From Doris montereyensis (Eukaryota; Mollusca; Gastropoda; Nudibranchia; Dorididae), in the NCBI GenBank assembly GCA_037039925.1, contig JAXRKP010000410.1, positions 30,001 through 94,000 of the forward strand: a stretch of DNA of 64,000 nucleotides, written 5' to 3'. Below are positions 14,969-41,000 of this stretch, piece by piece. The position numbers were made by a program, and so were the translations under genes. The notes beneath the pieces are model-generated. The model saw nothing but the letters and a program-made list of their open reading frames with translations. It searched no databases and was not told where the DNA came from. Positions within the stretch are counted from its first letter, which is position 1. Each line of letters opens with the position of its first letter.

Positions 14969-15615
14969 TAATCTTGATCATGGATCATGGCGGGCTGACT
15001 CGACTCAATTTTAATCTTGATGATGCGTGGATGACTCGACTCTATTCGTAATCTTGATGATGGCGTGGATTACTTGACTCTATTCATAATTTTAAAGATG
15101 GCGTGGATGACTTGACTCTATTCATAATCTTGATGATGGCGTGGATGACTCGACTTTTCATAATCTTGATGGCGTGGATGACTTGACTCTATTCATAATC
15201 TTGATAATGGCGTGGATGACTCGACTCTATTCATAATCTTGATGATGGCATGGATGACTCGACTCTATTCATAATCTTGATGATGGCGTGGATGACTTGA
15301 CTCTATTCATAATCTTATGATGGCATGACTGACTGACTCTATTCATAATCTTAATGATGGCATGGATGACTCGACTCAATTCTAATCTTGATGATGCGTG
15401 GATGACTCGACTCAATTCTAATCTTGATGATGGCATGGATGACTCGACTCAATTCTAATCTTAATGATGGCGTGGATGACTCGACTCAATTCTAATATTG
15501 ATGATGGCATGGATGACTCGACTCAATTCTAATCTTGATGATGGTGTGGCTGACTCGACTCTATTATTCATAATCTTAATGATGGCGTGGATGACTCGAC
15601 TCTATTCATAATCTT
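14969..15615. repeat. 35-38-bp satellite, distal part, about 17 copies
   Basis: Same unit as 12214-14295 but more diverged (GGCATGG, GACTTGAC variants). The final unit ends near 15615. Confidence 0.93.
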
Positions 15616-15894
15616 CTAATTGTAAGCGTAAGCTGGGCACCTTAATTCGCGCGTTCATTACATCGTTCATCATCATAGTGCCTGTTTCATAGTGCACGAC
15701 ACCGACACCGCTTGCCATTGGTTTGAACGTATCGCTTCACTTTCACTTGGGCAGCTTGACTGAACTGACAATAAGCTCTAGATCTAGAAAGATTTTATGC
15801 GACATCAGTGACACCAAGACATGGTGGGTGATGCAGGGAGGGGATGGAAGTCACGTGTCAGCACATGTACCCACGGTAGTGATAAAAAAGCGGC

Positions 15895-18800
15895 GGGGGT
15901 TGGGTTGGGTGTCACGTGTCAGTATCACGATAGTGATAGTAAGTGTGTGTGTGTGTGAGGGATGGGATGGGTGTCACGTGTCAGTATCACGATAGTGATA
16001 GTAAGTGTGTGTGTGTGTGTGTGAGGATGGGATGGGTGTCACGTGTCAGTATCACGATAGTGATAGTAAGTGTGTGTGTGTGTGTGAGGGATGGGATGGG
16101 TGTCACGTGTCAGTATCACGATAGTGATAGTAAGTGTGTGTGTGTGTGTGAGGATGGGATGGGTGTCACGTGTCAGTATCACGATAGTGATAGTAAGTGT
16201 GTGTGTGTGTGTGAGGGATGGGATGGGTGTCACGTGTCAGTATCACGATAGTGATAGTAAGTGTGTGTGTGTGTGTGAGGGATGGGATGGGTGTCACGTG
16301 TCAGTATCACGATAGTGATAGTAAGTGTGTGTGTGTGTGTGTGAGGATGGGATGGGTGTCACGTGTCAGTATCACGATAGTGATAGTAAGTGTGTGTGTG
16401 TGTGAGGGATGGGATGGGTGTCACGTGTCAGTATCACGATAGTGATAGTAAGTGTGTGTGTGTGTGTGTGAGGGATGGGATGGACTCACGTGTCAGTATC
16501 ACGATAGTGATAGTAAGTGTGTGTGTGTGTGTGTGTGAGGGATGGGATGGGTGTCACGTGTCAGTATCACGATAGTGATAGTAAGTGTGTGTGTGTGAGG
16601 GATGGGATGGGTGTCACGTGTCAGTATCACGATAGTGATAGTAAGTGTGTGTGTGTGTGAGGGATGGGATGGGTGTCACGTGTCAGTATCACGATAGTGA
16701 TAGTAAGTGTGTGTGTGTGTGTGAGGGATGGGATGGGTGTCACGTGTCAGTATCACGATAGTGATAGTAAGTGTGTGTGTGTGTGATGAGGATGGGATGG
16801 GTGTCACGTGTCAGTATCACGATAGTGATAGTAAGTGTGTGTGTGTGTGTGTGTGAGGATGGGTTGGGTGTCACGTGTCAGTATCATGATAGTGATAGTA
16901 AGTGTGTGTGTGTGTGTGAGGGATGGGTTGGGTGTCACGTGTCAGTATCTATCACGATAGTGATAGTAAGTGTGTGTGTGTGTGTGTGAGGATGGGTTGG
17001 GTGTCACGTGTCAGTATCACGATAGTGATAGTAAGTGTGTGTGTGTGTGTGTGAGGATGAGATGGGTGTCACGTGTCAGTATCACGATAGTGATAGTAAG
17101 TGTGTGTGTGTGAGGATGGGATGGGTGTCACGTGTCAGTATCACGATAGTGATAGTAAGTGTGTGTGTGTGTGAGGGATGGGATGGGTGTCACGTGTCAG
17201 TATCACGATAGTGATAGTAAGTGTGTGTGTGTGTGGTGATGGGATGGGATGGGTGTCACGTGTCAGTATCACGATAGTGATAGTAAGTGTGTGTGTGTGT
17301 GTGTGTGAGGATGGGATGGGTGTCACGTGTCAGTATCACGATAGTGATAGTAAGTGTGTGTGTGTGTGTGTGAGGGATGGGATGGGTGTCACGTGTCAGT
17401 ATCACGATAGTGATAGTAAGTGTGTGTGTGTGTGTGTGTGAGGGATGAGATGGGTGTCACGTGTCAGTATCACGATAGTGATAGTAAGTGTGTGTGTGTG
17501 TGTGTGAGGGATGAGATGGGTGTCACGTGTCAGTATCACGATAGTGATAGTAAGTGTGTGTGTGTGAGTGAGGGATGAGATGGGTGTCACGTGTCAGTAT
17601 CACGATAGTGATAGTAAGTGTGTGTGTGTGGTGTGGATGGGATGGGTGTCACGTGTCAGTATCACGATAGTGATAGTAAGTGTGTGTGTGTGTGAGGGAT
17701 GGGATGGGTGTCACGTGTCAGTATCACGATAGTGATAGTAAGTGTGTGTGTGTGTGTGTGATGGGATGGGTGTCACGTGTCAGTATCACGATAGTGATAG
17801 TAAGTGTGTGTGTGTGTGTGTGAGGGATGGGATGGGTGTCACGTGTCAGTATCACGATAGTGATAGTAAGTGTGTGTGTGTGTGAGGGATGGGATGGGTG
17901 TCATGTCAGTATCACGATAGTGATAGTAAGTGTGTGTGTGTGTGTGATGGGATGGGTGTCACGTGTCAGTATCACGATAGTGATAGTAAGTAAGTGTGTG
18001 TGTGTGTGAGGGATGGGATGGGTGTCACGTGTCAGTATCACGATAGTGATAGTAAGTGTGTGTGTGTGTGTGAGGGATGGGATGGGTGTCACGTGTCAGT
18101 ATCACGATAGTGATAGTAAGTGTGTGTGTGTGTGTGAGGGATGGGATGGGTGTCACGTGTCAGTATCACGATAGTGATAGTAAGTGTGTGTGTGTGTGAG
18201 GGATGGGATGGGTGTCACGTGTCAGTATCACGATAGTGATAGTAAGTGTGTGTGTGTGTGTGAGTGGATGGGATGGGTGTCACGTGTCAGTATCACGATA
18301 GTGATAGTAATAAGGAGTGTGTGTGTGAGGGATGGGATGGGTGTCACGTGTCAGTATCACGATAGTGATGTAAGTAAGTGTGTGTGTGAGGGATGGGATG
18401 GGTGTCACGTGTCAGTATCACGATAGTGATAGTAAGTGTGTGTGAGTGAGGGATGGGATGGGTGTCACGTGTCAGTATCACGTTAGTGATAGTAAGTGTG
18501 TGTGTGTGAGGGATGGGATGGGTGTCACGTGTCAGTACATGTATCACGATAGTGATAGTAAGTGTGTGTGTGATGGGATGGGTGTCACGTGTCAGTATCA
18601 TAGTGATAGTAATGTGTGTGTGAGGGATGGGTGGGAAAAGGTGTCACGTGTCAGTATCATGATAGTGATAGTAATGGGGTGTGTGTGTGAGGATGGGTTG
18701 GGTGTCACGTGTCAGTACATCACGATAGTGATAGTAATGGGGGGGGGTGAGTGAGGGATGGGAAGGGTGTCACGTGTCAGTACATGTATCATGATAGTGA

Positions 18801-19090
18801 TAGTAATGGGGGGGGGGGTGGGGAGGATGGGAAGGGTGTCACGTGTCAGTACATGTATCACGATAGTGATAGTAATGGGGGGGGGTGAGGGGGGGGTGAG
18901 GGTGGGAAAGGACGTGTCAGTACATGTATCACGATAGTGATAGTAATGGGGGGGGGGGAGGGGTGGGAAGGATGTCAGTGTCAGTACATGTACCACTATA
19001 GTGATAGTAATGGGGGGGGGGGGGGGTGAGGGATGGGAAGGATGTCACGTGTCAGTACATGTATCAAGATAGTGATAGTAATGGGGGTGG
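15895..19090. repeat. ~62-bp satellite with (GT)n, CACGTG and a dyad, about 50 copies
   Basis: Each unit has a variable GTGTGTGTGTGTG run, then AGGGATGGGATGGGTGT, then CACGTG, then TCAG, then TATCACGATAGTGATA (an inverted repeat with 6-bp arms around GATA). Length varies mostly through the GT run. From about 18525 units gain ACATG before the dyad, and from 18730 the GT run is replaced by G9-G13 runs, so the distal end is a distinct G-rich subfamily. ORFs here are artefacts. Confidence 0.95.
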
Positions 19091-19102
19091 GAGGTGGGAT
19101 GG

Positions 19103-19233
19103 GGTGGGAAAACTCTTGAATTCACAGGTGTGTTTATTAGAAAAAAAGAAAGACAATTTTTCAACCTGTTGGGTACGAATCCATGACCTTTTGGTTGAGA
19201 GACCGACAACTTGTCTCTAAACCTCTGTGTTCC
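19103..19233 (-). mobile_element. SINE family A, head fragment
   Basis: Contains the reverse-oriented head landmarks TTTTTCAACCTGTTGGG, ACGAATCCATGACCTTTTGG and TTGAGAGACCGACAACTTG. The body and tail are missing. Confidence 0.6.
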
Positions 19234-20837
19234 AAGCGAGAGAACGAAAGCCAAACCCATGTAAAAAGAGAAAGTACAAAACAAAAACAGAAAAAGAAAA
19301 GAAAAAAAGGATTGAAGGTTGAATAATAACATAACTCCATCTATATATATTATTATAATAATACATAAGTATATTTTATTTCATTTTATTTGTATCAGCA
19401 TTTGGTTTCATAAATATATATACATAAATCAAACTAGTCAAACCATAACGCCACTTACACAACAACAAAAATATAACATGAGAATATCTACACATCGAAA
19501 ACTCCGGGATAATTCCTAACAATGCCGACCTCGACATTCCACCAGACCAATGTTCTTTACATTCTCAGATCGACCGTGATAAACAGTAGATCTATTCTAG
19601 ATCAAATCTTTGAAGCAAATGTACAATGGTGTATAAAAATAGACACACAGTCATGACAATTTCTAGACATTCAAGCCCAATTTCTAACTTTAATGGTGAT
19701 TTTCTCAAACTGTACCTTTCCCTCCTTGAAAACTCAAAATTGCCATATAAAGCAGTTTTTACTTTGGTAGACATCATTTAATTTAAATAAAAAGCAAAAT
19801 ACCCAGAGATGTGTACAATCAAGATACAGTCACATCTCAATAGTTCAGACTTTGATAATCTGAATAGAAGGGCTGGGAACGGATTTTTTCTTCTTTCTTT
19901 GAACCTGATAATCCAGAAATTCCGGGTTCTGGTTCTGAACACCTGATTTTGGATCAAGTCAACAAAAAGAGTTTATCCTTCGATAAACCAAACACTCAAC
20001 TGTTCGAGATTCTGAACCAATTCCGGTCCATCAAAGCCACCAGACCCTCTTATCGTCACTTCAGCCATTCCATTTAGCAATTTTCTTTGTCACTGACTGT
20101 CTGTCTCTTTCTCTCTCCTCTCACTGTCTCTCTCCTTCTCCTGTGTGTAACTAGAGAAACCTGAGGACTCAAAGGATGGGAGTCATGTATTTTTCAACAA
20201 GAGGGAGGATTTTTTGTTCCAACGGATTATTCCTGTTTCAGAATTCTCTGTAATAGCCTTCAGCCATACCGATTTAGGAATTTTTCCTACCCTAGAAGAC
20301 ATTGAGTTTAGACCAAAGAATGTTTTTCATTGTCTGTCCAAAGTTTCTCTCTATCACTGTCTCCAACCCTTCTCCAAGTATGAAATAGCAGACAGATTTC
20401 AAACCCTGACATCACAAGTTCAGCCACCAAAGGACGGTTGCAAATCCAGAAACAAAAGCACCTCAAATAGCTATTACTGAAATTCAATTCCTTGTTCAAA
20501 GTTCAAAAAGCCAGCCTCTTATCGTCACTTCCTGTCTTTCTTCTGTTCAGAAACCTGAGGGAGAGGGCAGACCTGTTTCAGCAATTCTCCCTCCTCTTTT
20601 TCCTACCCTAGAATGTTTCGCAAGGATATGAAATATCAGACATATTTCCGATTTTCCCAAAAAGTATGAAATAGCAGACATCTATTTCCAACTCTGCGGG
20701 ACATCCTGTATTCAGTCCAAAACGGCTTAAAACAAAAGCCAACAAGACACAGTATGTTCAACGTTGTTCAAAGTTCAAATATATCCATTCATTTCTCTTC
20801 TGTTCACTGAGACGATGAGGCCAGACCACCCGCCTCT
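19234..20837. other. region downstream of TBRG1; candidate 3' UTR and old repeats
   Basis: No coding signal. A TACAGTCACATCTCAATAG motif at 19825 with GATAATCTGAA and GATAATCCAGAAATTCCGG nearby looks like a decayed TIR end of a pogo/Tigger-type transposon (inference). At 20380-20700 TATGAAATA(G/T)CAGACA words recur three times. Reverse-strand AATAAA or ATTAAA sites exist (about 19375 and 19777), but the gene's poly(A) site cannot be fixed. Confidence 0.35.
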
Positions 20838-34800
<13,963 letters not shown>

Positions 34801-35582
34801 CGTCTCAATGTTTTCTTTTGACTCGGTGAGCCCAAGCTCAAGACCAAGCGCAGGTGAATCTGGTTGTGGTGTAGGCTATTCAATAGATCTAGATCTAGAT
34901 CTAAACTAGATCTATATTAGGTGTAAATAAAGCTTTCATGTGCACATGTTCTTTAATATTCTGTTATGTTATAATGAACAGGTGATTATCTACGCCATTG
35001 GCAAGGCAATATGAATACAAAATATGGATAGATCTATAGATCTATATTTAGAATTTAGACTCTAGATCTAGAGATCTAGATCTAGAAATTATTCAGAAAT
35101 TAATCTTGCTGGATGCTCAATCTCCACTTCCGTTTGCTTGTACAAAAAAACTCAATCTTGTTGGTATTGGCGTCGTAATTTTATTTATTTCCAAATGAAC
35201 ATAAAGGCATAACTCGTGTTCTTCCTCTTCAATATTTAAAAATCGACTTTGTGCTGAAGTCTACTTTCGATTCACCTTGATCTATCTACGTTTCGTTGGT
35301 AGTTTTTTCATTTTGTTTTTTTTTTCATCAACCGCTTGTGGCTTACAGGAAAGGGAACTCTCTACGAAAAAAATAGAATTGTAGGCATGTGAAATGGCGG
35401 CGCCCGTTATGCGTAAGTTGATTATAAGATCTAAAATAAAAATCAATCTATTCCAAATACTTGCATACGGATAATGCATAGCGTTGTTCTCTTTTGGATG
35501 ATGCATCGTGCAGTAAATAAGTCTGTTTAGAACCATAATGTTCATACACTGCTAATATTGAAGTTTTCATCTTTCTATATCG

Positions 35583-35925
35583 ATGGGGACTCCAGAGGCA
35601 AGGTGTCTGCCTCTCAACCAAAAGGTAGCGGGCTCATGCCCAGAGTGGGTTCAAGCCCTGTCCGCGTCAATGGTTGAACATTTTTCTTGAGGAGGTGGAT
35701 CGACACTTACATTCTAGTCCCATCGGCCATCGGAGACGGACGATCGAAAGGAGGTCCCGTGTGCAAATAACAACACTATGTCTGTGCACGTACAACAAAG
35801 ATCTCTCGGCTGTTTTAGTGTTTACCCTACAGAGCAGTTCGGACAAAATTATAAATCCTATAAAAATCCCAGAGATCACCTGAGTTGTGGATGTGGGTAG
35901 ATTTAAATCAAATCAAACTAGATCT
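35583..35925 (+). mobile_element. SINE family A, full length, in the intergenic region
   Basis: Head GGGGACTCCAGAGGCAAGGT with GGGTTCAAGCCCTGTCC, body CATCGGAGACGGACGATCGA and CACCTGAGTTGTGGATGTGG, and an AAATCAAATCAAA tail. A short direct repeat in the head (TCATGCCCAGAGTGGGTTCA) has duplicated the B-box region. Confidence 0.8.
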
Positions 35926-35967
35926 AGATCTAAGTCTACACATTATTTTATGGACGAGGCTATTTTC

Positions 35968-36683
35968 ACCGTACGGTGATAATAGTTTGGTAGGCTATTT
36001 TCACCTCACGGTGATAATAGTTGGGTAGGCTATTTTCACCGTACAGTGAGGTGAAGTTTGGAAGGGTGTTTTCACCGAACTGTCACATTATTATATTATG
36101 TGCCTAGATGTTTAAGACCCTTAGATAACTTATAATACCTAAATTTTACATGTTGGTAATATTTTGCCTTTCTATGTGTTTTACTTTTAAAATGCTGTTA
36201 TTATTTATTTCTTATATTTTATACGAATTATAGTGGAAGAATAAAAAGGAAACAGAAGCATGAGAGGAGTAGAGAGGGATTAACAGTTGTCAAGTGCAAA
36301 CGAAGAGGTGTATGTGTGTGTGATATATATGCGTGTATGTATGTATTGTATTGTATTGTATGCCAATCAACTTTAGCAATAGTAAAATTCCTTTTAACGA
36401 CGTCGTAAAAGACTTAGGGGTGTTTATTGATTCAGATCTTTCCTTTAGAAGTCAAGTAAATAACATCATCAGAAAAATGTGTGTATATGATTTTGAACAG
36501 ACTTTATAAAATACGACACTTATTGTCTAAAGAAGTATCCATCCTCCTAGTGAATTCTCTTGTCTTGTCAAATCTTGACTATTGCAATGCACTTTTGGCC
36601 AATATTTCAAGAGATACAATGAAGTCCCTCCAGTCACAGTTTCTTTCCCGGCTTCTGATTGGCTGATACATACGGTGAAAATA
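35968..36683. mobile_element. inverted-repeat element around a reverse-transcriptase fragment
   Basis: CTATTTTCACCGTACGGTGA at the left (three tandem variants of a ~36-bp unit, 35968-36075) is matched in inverse by ACGGTGAAAATAG at 36671-36683. The CACCGTACGGTG core is itself palindromic. The enclosed sequence includes 36361-36665, which encodes an RT C-terminal piece. The two may be separate elements, one nested in the other. Confidence 0.4.
36361..36665 (+). pseudogene. non-LTR retrotransposon RT fragment (frameshifted)
   Basis: The first frame reads VVKDLGVFIDSDLSFRSQVN and NIIRKM. The frame then shifts near 36478-36485 to ILNRLYKIRHLLSKEVSILL and VLSNLDYCNALLANISRDT. LGV-x-x-D...LSF, then LDYCNALL, is the well-known layout after the RT palm in Jockey/CR1-type LINEs. 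No stop-free frame spans it. Confidence 0.75.
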
Positions 36684-37865
36684 GTCACTCCGTTATTTTA
36701 TTATATTTACAGTCTAGTCATTTTAATAGTAATAATAGTTTTCTTTGTGTAGGTGTAGATTTAACTGTTGTAATAAATATTATACTGTAATTGCAATGAG
36801 GGCTCTAGATCTAGATTAATATAGCAGAGGGTTGGGTTTTTTTTAGGGGGTGAAAAAGTTGAGATTTGGTTTTTATTTCTTATATTTTATACTAAGTGAA
36901 GAACATGAGCATTTCAAGTGAGTGAACAAGTGACGAGAGACCCACTGACATGAACAGATCTTTCCCGGCTTCTGAGCAGTTCAAATGTCAATGACAAGGG
37001 ACCGGACCAAGACTTTACTTTAGTAAACCAGACTGAGACGGAAACCAATTATATTTACAGTCTAGTCATTTTAGATTATAACTGATCTAGATTCTAGATC
37101 TAGATTAATATAGCAGAGGGTTGGTTTTTTTACGGAAAAAGTTGACATGAGCATTGTTACAAGGAAGAGCGCATGATTCATTTATTAATAAATATATTCA
37201 AATGTTCCTTTTACTGTTTTACAAGGAAGAGCAGTTAATTAAATAAATTACCTAATTTGCATTAATTAAATATATTAATTTGCATATATGTATATATAAA
37301 AAGTGTGTGTAGTTTGTGTATAATAATTGATTAACGTTGAGTAAATAGTAATAAATTGGCGAAAAAAAGTTTGTATCTAGATCTGTGTGTGGTACAATAT
37401 ACTTACTAAAAGACAAGAAAAGAAAAAACCCACCTGTTTTCCACACAGCCATAAAACCCACACAGATTCATATTTCTCATCACTATCATAAATATAGTTC
37501 AATGATGTCAATTGTCTTTTGTTTTATCATCCTATACTTTGAAATATGTTTGTTATATTATGCGTAACATGTATATATTGCGTTCGTGTGTGTAAATTAT
37601 ATATATGCATGTATCTTGATTTATGTTTATCCATGCATGTTTGAACGCTTTGAGCTTGATATATGTCAGGGTTGGGCGCTATACAAGAACTAGTTGTTAT
37701 TATTATTATTTATGAGTAAGCATGCTTTAGTCTAAACCGTGTTTGTGGACAGCATGCTTTATAGGCGGCGGCGACTGTATTAGTATTAATCTTTAGCAGT
37801 CATTCATTGTTATTGTCTTCTTTTTCTTCTTTTTTTGTATAGCTCCTACTACTACTGGTAGGACC

Positions 37866-38096
37866 ATGGCTATAGAGACGGGATTGGACAAAATTGGAGT
37901 GGCCACCGGTCAGCACCTTAACGTTGCCCTCACCACATCCTCTGATCCTCTCAGTGCGATTCAAGAATTTCAAAGTGTAAATGGCATCGATGCAGAAACT
38001 CTGAAGATTGCTTTGCCGTTTCTCGACTTGCACGGGATAAAACGCCTGACTTTGAGTTTGTCTATTTTTGAAACAATAAGAGACAGACTACTTCAG
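37866..38096 (+). CDS. NELFB: NELFB exon 1 (start codon)
   Basis: Seventy-seven codons, phase 0 end, donor GTTTGT. Starts MAIETGLDKIGVATGQHLNV and contains IQEFQSVNGIDAETLKIALP, FLDLHG and FETIRDRLLQ. It is preceded by 23 bp of apparent 5' UTR after a strong acceptor-like TTTTTTTGTATAG (37829-37842). Confidence 0.95.
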
Positions 38097-41000
38097 GTTT
38101 GTTCTTTTTAAATTTGACTTGGCCTTCTTTTTTGTTATACGGCATTAGGCTATATAGGCCGAATATTAATTACTAACGTTTGTTTTCTCATCACAGTTTA
38201 AGTTATTATAAAATGCTTTCATAATTTCGTGTGATGGAAAATGTCAATATCCCTCTGTTAGTTTTCTTAAGTACGTGTGGGTGCTATTTAATTGTGGGAT
38301 GCGCCAGATTTATTTATACATCTGTCTTCTTCCATTACTTTTACTAAACATACTTTGCTCTTCGCTTCATCCGGTACGAGACTGGCAATAACCACACACG
38401 ACATATATCTTGATTGAGAGTTAGAATAATATAGATCCCTTGCATTTGCTGCTGGGTTTTTTTTCTATTGTCTCTCCCAGCTAGAGGTATAGAAGGCAGA
38501 TATGATCTATAGATCATAATAATTATTATTGATATTGCCTATTATACCTTGACACCCCCACCCCTCCCTTCTTTTTCTCTGTTTAATCTAATATCGAATG
38601 AGAAGAATCGAGATGGTCACGATGGTGTATCTAGATTGACTATATATCTAGATGGGGTGACATATTTTACCAGCACACACTCCTCTTAGTAAAACATAGA
38701 TTATATGTATACGTTTCATTACATTGATGTATTAAAACAATGAACAACTAGTGACAGGAGATGTATTAAAATGTCAGCATAATATTGTAGATCTATAGGA
38801 CTCCTTAACGCCTGTTCTGCGCTCTTGCCGGCCTAACCGTGTTGACCTCCTTAGTAACTTTGTCTCTATACACCGGTGCCTAACAGGTAGTTGTAGGTCA
38901 AACTTTGCTTGCATACGAGAGTGCTGGCCCAATCAGCTGAACGAAAATAGAATTACTATTGTTGTAGTCAATCTAGGCTCCTACACACCAATTTCAATCA
39001 GTGCTAATAACTCGCAAATGAAACAAAATATTACATAGTAATCGGACAGTACAAGTCTGCATTCTCTGGAGATCAAAGAAATCGAGCGACTCTCCTCGCA
39101 AGACATAGCGTCATTGAGTAACGTTAACAAAGACCTCGAAAAAGGATGACATGGAAAGGAATGATTTTGTGACCGGTTTACAAGATACACATTATTTTCT
39201 ACTCTGAAAATACTTTTAAATGAAAATGAAAATAATGGCTGGAATAAAGAATTCATATACAAAATACATCTTGATTGACATTTTCTGTGCAAAAATGAGA
39301 ACAAACATGCGAGACATGAATATATAAAATTCAAAGTAGTTCGTTTATTTACAATTTTCCCTTCGATATACAGGGTGGAGCCAAGCAGTATTTGCTGAAA
39401 TGTCATTGGTCGATTTAGATTAACATAGATTGGTTTCGAGGATTGAATGGTGCTAACATCTGAAAAATCCATGTGTAGGCAGTGGCTGGTCAAAAGGATA
39501 CAGTAATTTTTTCTATAAATTGCCCGTTTGAAAACCAAGATTTTCAAATGCCCGGTCTCAATGACAACTGCAGGTATCTTTTTCTTCAAAGTATCATAAA
39601 ATGCGTCCGTAATTGATTAAATATTCTGTTTTTCTTTATCATACATATGTAATCCGATCGCTAATCTAATATGGCTTATGCCAGTCAACAATGTGCCAAG
39701 CATCACAACCACCCTTCATTACCTATCCATCGTAGAACTTAATGTACTAAACGTTGACCAATCTTCTCTTCATAACTCCCCCAATGTACAGTACATTCTT
39801 TGTCCCATTGGATCACTGGTTTGTCATTGGGCAATTAGAATTGAACAGTCTTCCAGACTCCGCCCACATCTCTTTCTTGATGTCATAAATGGCATGCAAT
39901 CATCTGGCATCTTTAGACCGGATGCTCATCGCGATCGAGTGACAAGGTGTGAACAGTTTTATTGCTGTATTGGTCGTATTCAATGTGACTTGGGGTTTCA
40001 GGCGAGAGACGGTCAACCCATCCGCACGCTCACTACCCCAGCGTTAAAGAGCGTAATGGTTTCCAGGTTTCCCTTTTCTCGCATTAAATGTTTCGTACAG
40101 CTGATGACTTTTCCAAAAACAAACTATCTGGCTATAAATCTTTTTAACATGAGGATTATGAATCAAAGGAGTTGTATGATTTGTGTCAATTTTTTCACAC
40201 ATTGGATGAGTGCTTTCTTTATCCAGTTTTTCTCATCCATAATTGTATAATTACTTAAGTCAGGTCTCGTGATTAAATAAATGACGTGATATACAGTGTG
40301 GGTTATGCCAGTTAATGAGGAAGCATTGGATCAGGTCCTTTTTCTTTTTAGCCTCCATAGCAACAACTTGAATTTTGCACAACTACATACAAATCTACAT
40401 CTTGAAAAAAGAAGAAAAAAAACAGGAAATGATTTTCAAAAGAAGCTTCAAATCCTGGACGAAACTGGCAAGTCACTAGGGAAACCCAACGTCACAGAAA
40501 ATAGGCCTACCTCAAATTGTTGCCCCTGACCTACTTTCGCCTAAATGCCTGTTTTGTGTGCTTCCCAAGCACCGGGCATTTAGGCGGTCACTACTGTACT
40601 AACACACCACGTGGATGTAAAAATGTCACTGTCTCTCTTTCCTTCCAGTGCCCATCCCAAGGCAACGCAACAGCAGCCTTTTCTATTGTCCTTCTTTATT
40701 TTACATTTATTCTTCCTACAGAAAATCAACGACCTCTCGTCGCAGAGCGATGCAGACTCCATAAAAAAACTGGAAACCTTGTTGGAGAACAGCTTTCCTG
40801 CGATTAAAAATAAAGAAGTTCGACCCATAGTCATGGCGGTAATGAAAGCCTTGCCTAAGGTCAAGGACGAATATCTAGAACAGTTATTAGAGGACAAGGT
40901 TGGTATTCCAATTCCATGCTAGAAGTGAAGGAAATGACATTGAGTAATACTAAAGCCCCATAGGAACATAGGTCAGACAAATATAATGAATAGACCAAAA

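Larger units (their letters stand above)
34801..37842. promoter_or_regulatory. divergent intergenic region between TBRG1 and NELFB
   Basis: The region between the two start codons must hold both promoters, in opposite directions. I cannot identify a TATA box or initiator with confidence. It contains AGATCT-rich tracts (34880-34925, 35028-35085, 35922-35936, 36810-36818, 37084-37108), a SINE (35583-35925) and an inverted-repeat element (35968-36683). A pyrimidine-rich run ending TTTTTTTGTATAG at 37842 looks like an acceptor, so NELFB may have a non-coding first exon further upstream. Confidence 0.5.

Noticed and set aside
38981..39589. 202-codon minus ORF in NELFB intron 1
   Set aside because: Part lies in the transposon copy, composition is that of AT-rich non-coding DNA, and no family is recognised.
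39678..40250. 190-codon plus-strand ORF in NELFB intron 1
   Set aside because: It is antisense to a TIR transposon copy that is shared with 23182-24118; no recognisable domain.
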